Assembly (NCBI GenBank): GCA_016929795.1
Contig: JAFGIA010000346.1
Location: forward strand, 1 to 25,847
DNA length: 25,847 bases
Direction: 5' to 3'
From: Anaerolineae bacterium
GTDB taxonomy: Bacteria; Chloroflexota; Anaerolineae; JAAYZQ01
Positions 1-6,672 of this stretch are shown here, piece by piece (within the stretch, counting starts at the first letter, position 1; each line of letters begins with the position of its first letter). The translations under genes were made by a program, and so were the position numbers. The notes under the pieces were generated by a model. The model saw only the letters and a list, made by a program, of their open reading frames with translations, made no database searches and was not told the DNA's origin.

Positions 1-251
1 AGAAAGCGCTGCCCTTCCGTGCCCAGCTCGCCGCGGACGTAACTCGTCAGTGTGCGCCGGCTGCCAGCCATCGCCGCCTGGTTAAAGCGCACATCGCGCT
101 GCCCCCCCACCAGGGCGAACTGCATTGCGTCCAGGATCGTCGACTTGCCCGTGCCGTTCGTACCGATCAGGTACGTCGTCCCCTGGCACGTGATCGTCGT
201 GTTTTCAAACAGGTGCCAGTTAATGAGCCGGATGCGTGTGAGTTGTTTCAT
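1..251 (-). CDS. jetC: Wadjet SMC-like ATPase JetC, N-terminal fragment (runs off the left edge)
   Basis: This is the first 83 codons of an SMC/MukB-like ATPase; the rest lies beyond base 1. The translation begins MKQLTRIRLINWHLFENTTI, followed by a Walker A loop GTNGTGKST at about residues 34-42 and a D-loop-like ILDAMQFAL, the typical ABC-type head start of SMC-related ATPases. The ATG at 251 follows AGGAG with 8 bases spacing. In Wadjet the JetC dimer forms the DNA-loop-extruding motor that, with JetA (kleisin) and JetB (KITE), recognises small circular DNA, which JetD then cuts. The identification rests on the Walker A start plus the jetA-jetB genes immediately upstream on the same strand; the fragment alone would only be called an AAA ATPase. 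The coiled coil, signature motif and Walker B cannot be seen. Confidence 0.88.
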   Translation of the reverse strand, partial: MKQLTRIRLINWHLFENTTITCQGTTYLIGTNGTGKSTILDAMQFALVGGQRDVRFNQAAMAGSRRTLTSYVRGELGTEGQRF

Positions 252-282
252 GGTCGCTTCTCCTGAGTGATGGGCAGTGGGT

Positions 283-300
283 ATTGGATATTAGATATTA
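283..300 (+). repeat. Half-copy of the ATTGGRTANTAGATATTG repeat between jetB and jetC
   Basis: ATTGGATATTAGATATTA lies in the 54-base gap between jetB and jetC. It matches one arm of the inverted repeat at 4080-4124 with a few changes. Confidence 0.6.
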
Positions 301-305
301 CCAGC

Positions 306-950
306 TCACTCATCGTCAGACTCCCTGTCTCCTGTCTCCCCGTTTCCCGATTTTCGATATTTGCGCAGCCACGCCGCCATCTCGTCTGCCGTCTGCACAG
401 GCAGGATCAGGCGCACGGAGCCACGCAGTCGCATCCGGCATTCGCTGTCGCGTGGATCGAGGGTACGTCCGTCCACCGGCTCGATCAGCCCGAGGCGCTT
501 CAGGCGCCGCAGGATTTCGTCGTACTGCACGATCCCCAGGTCGCGCTCCTTGCCCGTGATCGTCCGGTACTCCTCGCGCACCTCGCCAACGGTCACCACC
601 GGGTCGGCTGCCAGGCTCAGGTGCTCCACCTGCTGCTCATACAGCTTGCGCAGCACCGTGATCATCAACGTCTCGTCCAGCTTGTACCGCTCGCGGCAGT
701 AACTCCACTCTGACACGACCTGAAAGATGCGGTGATAGTCGTCGTGCAGCAGTGTCAAGCCTGACAATGCCAGGAGGGTCTCGAACAGGGCGCGATGGCG
801 GTAGACCAGGTAATAATCCTCCTTGCCCGCCTCGTCCTCTTGATAGAGGAATGTCTCTCCCAGCAGTCGGTTCATCACCCGTGGGACCTCACGCTGCACC
901 TTGTCGGGTAGCGCTGTCATCTCTAGCACCTCTTCCGGCGTAAAACCCAT
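306..950 (-). CDS. jetB: Wadjet protein JetB (DUF4194 family, MukE/KITE-like)
   Basis: This 214-residue cytosolic protein has the layout of the DUF4194/JetB family. An N-terminal helical segment (EVPRVMNRLLGETFLYQ, about residues 21-37) is followed by winged-helix-like parts, including LDETLMITVLRKLYEQQ near the middle and YDEILRRLKRLGLIEPV towards the end. In the Wadjet complex JetB is the KITE subunit that binds the kleisin JetA and supports the JetC ATPase. The ATG at 950 was chosen because AGGGAAGG lies just before it and because family similarity starts there. The open frame continues upstream to 1076 but would overlap jetA and encode repeat-derived residues. The C-terminus is hydrophilic and low complexity (GNGETGDRESDDE). 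It lies 52 bases after jetA and 54 bases before jetC, both gaps carrying repeat sequence. Confidence 0.85.
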   Translation of the reverse strand: MGFTPEEVLEMTALPDKVQREVPRVMNRLLGETFLYQEDEAGKEDYYLVYRHRALFETLLALSGLTLLHDDYHRIFQVVSEWSYCRERYKLDETLMITVLRKLYEQQVEHLSLAADPVVTVGEVREEYRTITGKERDLGIVQYDEILRRLKRLGLIEPVDGRTLDPRDSECRMRLRGSVRLILPVQTADEMAAWLRKYRKSGNGETGDRESDDE

Positions 951-970
951 GGCCTTCCCTCCAAAACCTC

Positions 971-1007
971 TGTGCGTAGTACCGGCTTCAGCCGTAGCCT
1001 TGCTACC
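971..1007. repeat. Palindromic 'GTAGTACCGGCTTCAGCC' repeat at the jetA-jetB junction
   Basis: The plus strand reads TGTGCGTAGTACCGGCTTCA then GCCGTAGCCTTGCTACC. The core CGGCT-TC-AGCCG is self-complementary, and the whole resembles the dispersed 'GTAGTNCGGGCTTNAGCCC' repeats of Chloroflexota and cyanobacteria. It contains the jetA stop codon and the spacer before jetB. Confidence 0.55.
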
Positions 1008-2571
1008 CCAACCCCGCCTGTGAACCACGCGATCTGGCATCAACAACATGCGCTTGCCTATGCCCGCCCAGAGCAACTCCGTCCTTGACCAACTCGAAGG
1101 GCCGCACCTTGCATACCCCTATTCGCACCGGCTCGCCTGCCAGCGGCTCCACGCCGTAGCGGGTATCGGGATGATTGCCATAGGCGATGACATGGATTAG
1201 CCACGGCAGATCATCGAGCAGATCCCGCGGCAGGTCACGCACATGGATGCGCCGGTGCCCATTGAAGAGGCTCTGCACGTAGCCATCCACCTTGCCGGGT
1301 GTCATCGCCTGGCTGATCTCTTCCAGTGTCAGCGCACGCAGGGTGTCGGCGTCGTCAGGGTCGAGCAGCGGCATAACGACAGGTTCTGGCACAAAAGGAG
1401 CGCGCCGGCGCGGCGGCGTGTAAAAGCTGTTCACATCGGGCGCATGCACCCCTGGCGCCTGGAGTGACGGCATCTCATCGAGCAACCATGCTTCTCCCTC
1501 GTCCATGAGTGCCGCCAGTTGCTGCCCAAGCACCACCAGTCGCTCGCGAAAGCTCCCTTCTGCGTTCACCAACTGATAGCGCACCTGGCGCAGCGATGTG
1601 CGCAGATAGCCTGCGTGCCGGCGATCGATCTCGTCCAACAGAGGGTCGAGCCCTTCCAACTGCTGCACCACAAAACGCATGATGTGCCCAACCTCTTCCA
1701 CCGCCTGGCCCGGGGTACGACGACCTTGCACCGCCAGCTCGTCGGCGGTGCGGTTCAGCCAATCGTCATCCATCTGCCACGCTTGCAGGCGCACCACAAT
1801 ATCACGGCGGTAGCGGGACACGTGATCCGACGTCTTGAGCGCATGGTAGGCGGGGCCGAGCGCCTGGGCATAGTCCTCGTACTGGAGCCGCAGCAGTTCG
1901 GGCACGCTCACTCGCTCCCCAGTTGCCTGGTTGCGCGTCGCCCGTTCTGTGTAACGCCGGATATTCTGGTTCAGCTCGTTCAGCCCGCGTACCACCTGGC
2001 GCACGTTCTCGTACGCCTGCGTCAGGGCCAGGGCCGGAGAAAAGTCGTCGCCCTCGCTGGTGAGGAGCTGGTGCGCGGCATAGAGCTGCCCTGTGAACTC
2101 TTTCGGTTTTTGCTCCTGGATCGTGCGCAGCGCCTCCAGCAGAGTAAATGCGTAATCGGGCAGGACGATGAACTCGGTATAATCGGCACTCTGCTCGCGC
2201 TCCAGCCAGCCGGTGTCCACGAGGCGGCGCAGCAGGTACCCGGCATAGTCCCGCTCCCCACCATCCGTATCCTCCTCTGCGCCAATTGCTGTCAGATCTT
2301 CCGGATCCACCGTCTTGAGATAGTCGACGATCTCGCCCACCACTACCTCACGCGTCAGCCCAAAGCGGTTGAATTCGGCCAGGGTATAGATGCGCAGCAG
2401 GATCGCCATGTAGTGGCGTTGCAGGGTGCCATGGCCTTGCGTAGTAAAGATATTGAAGAGGTTCGCGGGCAGCACATCGAACGGGTTCGCAGCGACCCGC
2501 GGGCGGCTGGACGTGTCACGACTGGTCGTGATAGGTCGGGCGACAGCGTTTGGCTCACTCATCTTGTCCAT
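1003..2571 (-). CDS. jetA: Wadjet protein JetA family (MukF-like kleisin)
   Basis: This is a protein of about 522 residues with the hallmark opening of the JetA family found in type II/III-like Wadjet loci: NPFDVLPANLFNIFTTQGHG near residues 30-49, then HYMAILLRIYTLAEF. It is a predicted winged-helix/coiled-coil kleisin that bridges the JetC heads. Long helices with heptad-like spacing run through the middle. The start is ambiguous between ATG codons at 2574, 2571 and 2562. GGAG lies 5 bases before 2571, which I prefer, while 2562 would overlap the end of the upstream regulator as ATGAGTGA. Either way the two genes overlap and are translationally coupled. The last ~20 residues (after RPFELVKDG) and the stop codon come from an intergenic palindromic repeat, so the tail may not be native. 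Alternative names such as DUF5716 refer to the same family. Confidence 0.85.
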   Translation of the reverse strand: MDKMSEPNAVARPITTSRDTSSRPRVAANPFDVLPANLFNIFTTQGHGTLQRHYMAILLRIYTLAEFNRFGLTREVVVGEIVDYLKTVDPEDLTAIGAEEDTDGGERDYAGYLLRRLVDTGWLEREQSADYTEFIVLPDYAFTLLEALRTIQEQKPKEFTGQLYAAHQLLTSEGDDFSPALALTQAYENVRQVVRGLNELNQNIRRYTERATRNQATGERVSVPELLRLQYEDYAQALGPAYHALKTSDHVSRYRRDIVVRLQAWQMDDDWLNRTADELAVQGRRTPGQAVEEVGHIMRFVVQQLEGLDPLLDEIDRRHAGYLRTSLRQVRYQLVNAEGSFRERLVVLGQQLAALMDEGEAWLLDEMPSLQAPGVHAPDVNSFYTPPRRRAPFVPEPVVMPLLDPDDADTLRALTLEEISQAMTPGKVDGYVQSLFNGHRRIHVRDLPRDLLDDLPWLIHVIAYGNHPDTRYGVEPLAGEPVRIGVCKVRPFELVKDGVALGGHRQAHVVDARSRGSQAGLG

Positions 2572-2800
2572 CATCGCTCCACACCAGGATCTCTTCCGGC
2601 CGGCAGTCGAGGACAGCACACAACCGCACGAGCGCATCCAACTCTACGTAGCGTGCCTCGCCGGCGTCGAGGCGGTATACAAAGTCCTTGGGCACCCCGG
2701 CCTGGTCGGCCAGGCGCCGCAGCGACACCCGCTCGCCCGTCTTCATCTGGCGCCGTCCGAGCAGTGCCGTCAACCTCCCTCTCGTTTCGATCTCTGTCAT
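2555..2800 (-). CDS. Small XRE-type helix-turn-helix regulator leading the Wadjet operon
   Basis: This 81-residue single-domain DNA-binding protein has an XRE/Cro-like five-helix pattern: VSLRRLADQAGVPKDFVYRL holds the helix-turn-helix, followed by VELDALVRLCAVLDCRPEEIL, the usual last helices of this fold. There is no effector or protease domain. The ATG at 2800 is used; a GTG at 2809 is also in frame and neither has a clear ribosome site. The gene is promoter-proximal and overlaps jetA, so it is cotranscribed with the Wadjet genes. A role as autorepressor acting at the palindrome overlapping the promoter start region is inference from position. The gene is not one of the four core Wadjet genes. 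Confidence 0.8.
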   Translation of the reverse strand: MTEIETRGRLTALLGRRQMKTGERVSLRRLADQAGVPKDFVYRLDAGEARYVELDALVRLCAVLDCRPEEILVWSDDGQDE

Positions 2801-2814
2801 ACCGAACACCCGTG

Positions 2815-2838
2815 CCGAATATTTGTTCTATATGTCGG
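2815..2838. promoter_or_regulatory. Operator-like imperfect palindrome at the jet transcription start
   Basis: The stretch reads CCGAATATTTGTTCTATATG then TCGG on the plus strand, with CCGA/TCGG and ATAT/ATAT arms around a TTGTTCT centre. It covers the predicted start site just downstream of the -10 box, so a bound XRE protein would block transcription. Its minus-strand core TAGAACAAATATTC also resembles a GAAC-N4-GTTC box with one mismatch. The assignment is by position and symmetry only. Confidence 0.4.
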
Positions 2839-2867
2839 ATTATATCACCTCTCTGTCGCTTTGTCAA
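2839..2867 (-). promoter_or_regulatory. Consensus sigma-70 promoter of the regulator-jetABC operon
   Basis: Read on the minus strand, TTGACA (2867-2862) is followed by a 17-base spacer and TATAAT (2844-2839), an exact match to the vegetative consensus. Transcription would start near 2832 and give a leader of about 30 bases before the ATG at 2800. Confidence 0.8.
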
Positions 2868-2903
2868 GACACAATTTCCACTGGATCGACACGTTCGCGC
2901 CCG

Positions 2904-2967
2904 CGTCGTTGCGAGCAAAGCGAAGCAGCCCTCACCTGGCAGAGAGGAATTGCTTCGCCCACGACGA
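2904..2967. repeat. Degenerate copy of the 'GCGAGCaaAGCGAAGCA' palindromic intergenic repeat
   Basis: The left arm CGTCGTTGCGAGCAAAGCGA followed by AGCAG (2904-2928) faces a right arm AATTGCTTCGCCCACGACG (about 2948-2967). The pattern matches the widespread bacterial repeat of the type GTCATTGCGAGC...GAAGCAAT...ATTGCTTCGC...GACG, here with several mismatches in the right arm. It lies between the divergent jet and LysM promoters and can form a hairpin. Confidence 0.65.
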
Positions 2968-2984
2968 CAGGTGTGGGAAGAACC

Positions 2985-3013
2985 TTGACAATGGGCACAA
3001 ACCCAAGTATTAT
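2985..3013 (+). promoter_or_regulatory. Sigma-70 promoter of the LysM/L,D-transpeptidase gene
   Basis: TTGACA (2985-2990), a 17-base spacer, and TATTAT (3008-3013) give a near-consensus promoter. The start would be near 3020, and a strong purine-rich ribosome site (AGGAAAGGAAGGGG) precedes the ATG at 3046. It points away from the jet promoter. Confidence 0.75.
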
Positions 3014-3045
3014 GTCTTTATCAATTCCAGGAAAGGAAGGGGTCA

Positions 3046-4071
3046 ATGAGCAAGTTAGGCACAGCCAGTGCTTTGCGCGGCATGGGCGCACGCCGCTTTG
3101 CCTGGCTCGCCACTCTTCTCCTCTGCGCCCTGTTCTTGCCCGCCACTCCCGTACACGCCCAGGCCCAGATCCACGTCGTGTCAGCGGGCGAGACACTCTC
3201 CTCCATCGCCACCCGTTATGGCACCACCGCTGCCGCGATCGCCAGTGCCAACGGCCTATCGAACCCGAACCTGATCTATGCCGGCCAGCGCCTGACCATT
3301 CCCGCGAGCAGCGCAGGCAGCGCGCCTGCCGGCGGCAGTTACGTCGTGCGCGCGGGCGACACGCTCGCGTCGATCGCCGCCCGTCACGGCACCACCGCCG
3401 CCGCTATCGCCGCCGCCAACGGCCTCGCCAATCCGAACTATATCTACCCGGGCCAGCAGCTTCGAATTCCTACAGGCGGCACCGCAGCCAGCGCTCCGCC
3501 TGCGACAGGCGCCCTGAATCACGTCGTCAGCCGTGGCGAGACCCTGTCATCCATCGCCGCCCGCTACGGCACGACTGCCGCGGCGATCGCCGCGGCCAAT
3601 GGCCTGGCCAATCCGAATACCATCTATGCCGGGCAGCGTCTGCAGATTCCTGCAGCTGGCGCGGCTTCCGCACCAGCTCCTGCAACGACTAGCAGCCGGC
3701 GCATCGTCGTCGACCTGTCCGACCAGCGCATGTACGTGTACCAGGATGGGCAGATCCTGTGGAATTGGATCGTTTCGACCGGCCGCCCGGGGCAAGAGAC
3801 CGCTGTGGGCCACTACCAGGTGCTCAACAAGTTGCCCAACGCCTACGCCTACACCTGGGGCTTGCAAATGCCCTACTGGCTCGGCATCTATTGGGCCGGC
3901 CATCTGCAAAACGGCATCCACGCCCTCCCGATCCAGGGGAACGGCCAGCGCCTGTGGGAAGGCTACCTGGGCCAGCGCGTCTCTTACGGCTGCGTCATTC
4001 TCAGCACTGAGAATGCGGCGACGCTCTACAACTGGGCGACGGTAGGCACACCGGTCGATATCATCTGGTGA
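3046..4071 (+). CDS. Secreted L,D-transpeptidase with three LysM domains
   Basis: This 341-residue exported cell-wall protein has a signal peptide at residues 1-38 (positive n-region RGMGARR, hydrophobic WLATLLLCALFLPATP, cleavage after VHA). Three LysM peptidoglycan-binding repeats follow at about 42-86, 98-142 and 158-202, separated by Ala/Ser/Pro linkers. A YkuD-type L,D-transpeptidase domain occupies about 218-340 with His292 and the catalytic Cys316. The family forms or edits 3-3 peptide crosslinks or anchors proteins to peptidoglycan. The usual active-site block S-H-G-C-hydrophobic-R/N is here SYGCVIL: His before Gly is Tyr and the Arg/Asn after Cys is Ile, so activity should not be taken for granted. 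The LysM units share long near-identical stretches (TTAAAIA, ANGL.NPN.IY.GQ), indicating internal duplication. It has its own promoter and a hairpin follows, so it is probably monocistronic. Confidence 0.9.
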   Translation: MSKLGTASALRGMGARRFAWLATLLLCALFLPATPVHAQAQIHVVSAGETLSSIATRYGTTAAAIASANGLSNPNLIYAGQRLTIPASSAGSAPAGGSYVVRAGDTLASIAARHGTTAAAIAAANGLANPNYIYPGQQLRIPTGGTAASAPPATGALNHVVSRGETLSSIAARYGTTAAAIAAANGLANPNTIYAGQRLQIPAAGAASAPAPATTSSRRIVVDLSDQRMYVYQDGQILWNWIVSTGRPGQETAVGHYQVLNKLPNAYAYTWGLQMPYWLGIYWAGHLQNGIHALPIQGNGQRLWEGYLGQRVSYGCVILSTENAATLYNWATVGTPVDIIW

Positions 4072-4079
4072 TATCCGAT

Positions 4080-4124
4080 ATTGGGTAATAGATATTGGAG
4101 TGCTTCCAATATCTATTACCCAAT
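4080..4124. repeat. Perfect 20-bp inverted repeat with 5-base loop (ATTGGGTAATAGATATTGGA family)
   Basis: The left arm 4080-4099 is ATTGGGTAATAGATATTGGA; the loop GTGCT is at 4100-4104; the right arm 4105-4124 is the exact reverse complement. It is AT-rich inside GC-rich surroundings and has no T-run, so it is not a classical terminator although it may end or stabilise the LysM transcript. Single-arm relatives occur at 283-300 and 9502-9520. Confidence 0.85.
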
Positions 4125-4151
4125 GTCGAGTATCCAACATGAAGGAGAATC

Positions 4152-5345
4152 ATGACATCCGACGCGCCCCCCATGTCAAAAACCGCCGTGACCGGCGATT
4201 TCCAGGCAGGCCGCGTGTTGACGCTCTCGGGTGCTCACGCGGTGCACGATACCTACACGGCCTTTCTTCCACCGCTGCTGCCGGTTTTTATCGAAAACCT
4301 GGCCATGTCGAGGGCAGAGGCCGGCCTTCTAACCGTTTTCAACCAGAGCCCATCACTTCTGCAGCCGATCATTGGTCACCTGTCCGACCACCTGAGCCTG
4401 CGCTACCTGGTCATCCTGGCGCCGGGCGTCACCGCGACGACGATGAGCCTGCTCGGCATCGCGCCGAGCTATGTCATCCTCGCCTTCTTTTTGACCATCG
4501 CCGGCCTCAGCTCAGCCGCGCTGCACGCCATCGCGCCTGTCATGGCTGGCCGCCTGTCGGGTCCCAGGCTGGGGCAGGGAATGAGCTTCTGGATGGTCGG
4601 CGGCGAGATTGGACGCTTTCTCGGGCCCCTCGTCATCGTCGCCGCCATCAATTGGCTCGGGCTGACAGGCACGCCGTGGCTCATGCTCGGTGGCTGGCTC
4701 ACGTCCGCCCTCCTCTTTTTCCTGCTCAAGGACGTGCCCGGACGTGCACCCGGCGCGCCCGCTGCGCTGCCCTGGCGTGCCGCACTGCGCGCCATGAGCC
4801 CGGTATTGGTGCCGCTGACCGGCATCGTGGTCATCCGCGGCTTTACGTCTGCCTCGCTGACCACCTACCTGCCAATCTTTCTTACGGAGGAGGGTGCCGA
4901 GCTCTGGTTCGCCGGCATCAGCCTGTCGGTGCTCGAGGCTGCCGGCGTGATCGGCGCCCTGCTCGGCGGCACGCTCAGCGATCGCCTGGGACGGCGCACG
5001 ATGCTTTTTTTCTCGATGGCATTCACACCGGTCCTCATGTTCGCCTTTGCCTATGCCTCGGGCGCGGCGCGCTTTCCCCTGCTCCTCCTGCTGGGCCTGG
5101 CCGCCATCTCGATCACGCCGGTGATCATGGCCATCGTGCAGGAGAGCGTGCCCGAGAACCGCGCCCTGGCCAACGGCGTGTACATGTCGGTCAACTTTGC
5201 CATCCGCTCGATCGTCGTAGTCATCGTCGGCGCCCTGGGTGATGCGTGGGGCATGCGGGCTGCCTTTCTTTTCAGCGCTGCCATCCCCCTCGTCGGCCTG
5301 CCGCTGTTGCGATTCCTGCCCAACAACCAAAACCGACGCGGTTGA
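4152..5345 (+). CDS. MFS efflux transporter, fosmidomycin-resistance (FSR)-like
   Basis: This is a 397-residue inner-membrane protein with about 12 hydrophobic segments in two six-helix halves, the usual MFS length. The opening HAVHDTYTAFLPPLLPVFIE and the following SRAEAGLLTVFNQSPSLLQP are typical of FSR-like MFS exporters. The inter-helix motif-A-like loops are GHLSDHLSLR in the N half and GGTLSDRLGRR in the C half. The gene is expected to use the proton gradient to export a small molecule; fosmidomycin resistance is only the name of the family and the true substrate is unknown. The ATG at 4152 follows AAGGAG with a short spacer. It stands between the inverted repeat at 4080-4124 and the promoter at 5369, so it is either monocistronic or read through from the LysM gene. 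Confidence 0.85.
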   Translation: MTSDAPPMSKTAVTGDFQAGRVLTLSGAHAVHDTYTAFLPPLLPVFIENLAMSRAEAGLLTVFNQSPSLLQPIIGHLSDHLSLRYLVILAPGVTATTMSLLGIAPSYVILAFFLTIAGLSSAALHAIAPVMAGRLSGPRLGQGMSFWMVGGEIGRFLGPLVIVAAINWLGLTGTPWLMLGGWLTSALLFFLLKDVPGRAPGAPAALPWRAALRAMSPVLVPLTGIVVIRGFTSASLTTYLPIFLTEEGAELWFAGISLSVLEAAGVIGALLGGTLSDRLGRRTMLFFSMAFTPVLMFAFAYASGAARFPLLLLLGLAAISITPVIMAIVQESVPENRALANGVYMSVNFAIRSIVVVIVGALGDAWGMRAAFLFSAAIPLVGLPLLRFLPNNQNRRG

Positions 5346-5368
5346 CCGGTTGCCGAACGAGTGAGACT

Positions 5369-5397
5369 TTGGTCACAGTGGGCGCGTGTGGTATAAT
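5369..5397 (+). promoter_or_regulatory. Promoter of the dehydratase-like/EamA/ABC/phosphodiesterase operon
   Basis: TTGGTC (5369-5374), a 17-base spacer, and a perfect TATAAT (5392-5397) lie in the 118-base gap after the MFS gene. The start would be near 5404, giving a leader of about 60 bases before the ATG at 5464, which has AGAGG upstream. Confidence 0.65.
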
Positions 5398-5463
5398 CAC
5401 CTTGGATCTACCGAGTCCATGGAGTTGAAGGCTGGCTACCAATAGCAGATTAGAGGCGAGATC

Positions 5464-6672
5464 ATGGCGCGCAACTATCGCAAGCTCGAAACATCCAAAG
5501 ACCTGACCAGGCTGATGACCCGCTATTATGCCGCGCAAAAGGTCATCGGCAAGGTGCGGCCGGTGGCGTGGGTCACCAGCGGCGCGCCGGTCGAGATCCT
5601 GATCGGCATGGGCATCGCCACCGCCTATCCTGAGAATTACGGTGCCATCCTCGGCGCGCAAAAGGCCGCCGTGCCGCTGGCGCAGCTCGCCGAGGAGCGC
5701 GGACTCAGCCCCGACGTCTGTTCCTACGCCCGGAGCCACATCGGCTCGGTGCTCGATCCCAAGAAGGCGCCGCAGGGCGGCATGCCCCGGCCCGACCTGC
5801 TCGTGGCGTGCAACAACATCTGCGGCACCGTCATCAAGTGGTACCAGGCCATCGCCGCCGAGCTCAAGATCCCCCTCTTCCTGGTCGATGCCCCCTACCA
5901 GCACGAACCGGGCCTGCCCGAGCACGCGGTCCAGTACGTCGCCGCCCAGCTCGAAGAGATGATCGCCTGGGTGACGCGGCAGACGGGCCACAAGCTCAAC
6001 CAACGCAAATTCGAGCAGGCGCTCGAGCGCTCGAACGAGGCCGTGACGCTGTGGCGCGAGATCCGCGAGCTGTGCCAGGCGCGCCCGTCGCCCCTCAATG
6101 CGCCCGATCTCTTTCTGACCATGGCTCCGATCGTCGTCCTGCGCGGCACGCGCGACGCCGTGCGCTTTTATCAGAAACTGAAGGACGAAGTGGAGGGGCG
6201 CGTCGCCCGGGGCGAGGGCGCCATCCTGGAAGAGCGCTACCGCCTGCTGTGGGATAACATTGCCATCTGGTACCGCCTCTTTCGCCTTTTCAAGACCTTT
6301 ACCGATGCCGGCGCGTGTTTCGTCGTCGACACCTACACCAATGCCTGGTCCGTGTCGGTGGATGCCAGCGATCCCATCCTCGGCCTGGCGCGTACCTATG
6401 CGTCGGTGTATATCAACCAGAGCCTGCAGGCGCGTGCGGACCTGATGGCTGACATGGTGCAGCGCTTTGGCGTCGACGGGCTGGTCCTCCACTCCAACCG
6501 CTCGTGCAAGCCCTACTCTCTGGGCCAGTACGAGCTATTGGAAGAGGTGAGCCGGCGCACCGGTGTGCCCGGCCTGGTGCTCGAAGCGGACATGTGCGAT
6601 ACACGCGTCTTTGCCGAAGAGCCGGTGGAGAACCGCATCCAGGCCTTTCTGGATCTACTGGCAGCGCGATGA
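5464..6672 (+). CDS. 2-hydroxyacyl-CoA dehydratase subunit-like protein (HgdB/BcrC/BadD family)
   Basis: This 402-residue cytosolic protein belongs to the 2-hydroxyglutaryl-CoA dehydratase component D / benzoyl-CoA reductase family, whose subunits carry a [4Fe-4S] cluster held by three cysteines. Candidate ligands are Cys86 (PDVCSYARSHIG), Cys116 or Cys120 (CNNICGT) and Cys348 (SNRSCKPYSLGQYE), in the places expected for this family; LEADMCDTR near 374-382 matches the family's closing block. The known enzymes need two such subunits plus an ATP-dependent activator; here only one subunit gene is present and no activator is in the window. It may pair with a distant partner or do a different iron-sulfur reaction. 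It is first in a probable operon and its stop overlaps the next start by four bases (ATGA). Confidence 0.8.
   Translation: MARNYRKLETSKDLTRLMTRYYAAQKVIGKVRPVAWVTSGAPVEILIGMGIATAYPENYGAILGAQKAAVPLAQLAEERGLSPDVCSYARSHIGSVLDPKKAPQGGMPRPDLLVACNNICGTVIKWYQAIAAELKIPLFLVDAPYQHEPGLPEHAVQYVAAQLEEMIAWVTRQTGHKLNQRKFEQALERSNEAVTLWREIRELCQARPSPLNAPDLFLTMAPIVVLRGTRDAVRFYQKLKDEVEGRVARGEGAILEERYRLLWDNIAIWYRLFRLFKTFTDAGACFVVDTYTNAWSVSVDASDPILGLARTYASVYINQSLQARADLMADMVQRFGVDGLVLHSNRSCKPYSLGQYELLEEVSRRTGVPGLVLEADMCDTRVFAEEPVENRIQAFLDLLAAR

Noticed and set aside
1519..2988. 489-residue plus-strand open frame opposite jetA
   Set aside because: It is antisense to a recognised Wadjet gene, crosses the jet promoter, and has no recognisable motif or ribosome site.
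3169..3651. Tandem DNA repeat or CRISPR-like array
   Set aside because: The periodicity is that of three LysM protein domains, with 56- and 60-residue spacing and diverged codons; no short identical repeats with unique spacers.
4080..4124. Rho-independent terminator
   Set aside because: The stem is perfect but AT-rich and not followed by a T-run on either strand; it fits better as a repeat element.
4512..5330. Minus-strand frame of 272 residues opposite the MFS gene
   Set aside because: It is highly polar, His/Gln/Arg/Glu-rich translation typical of the reverse strand of membrane-protein genes.
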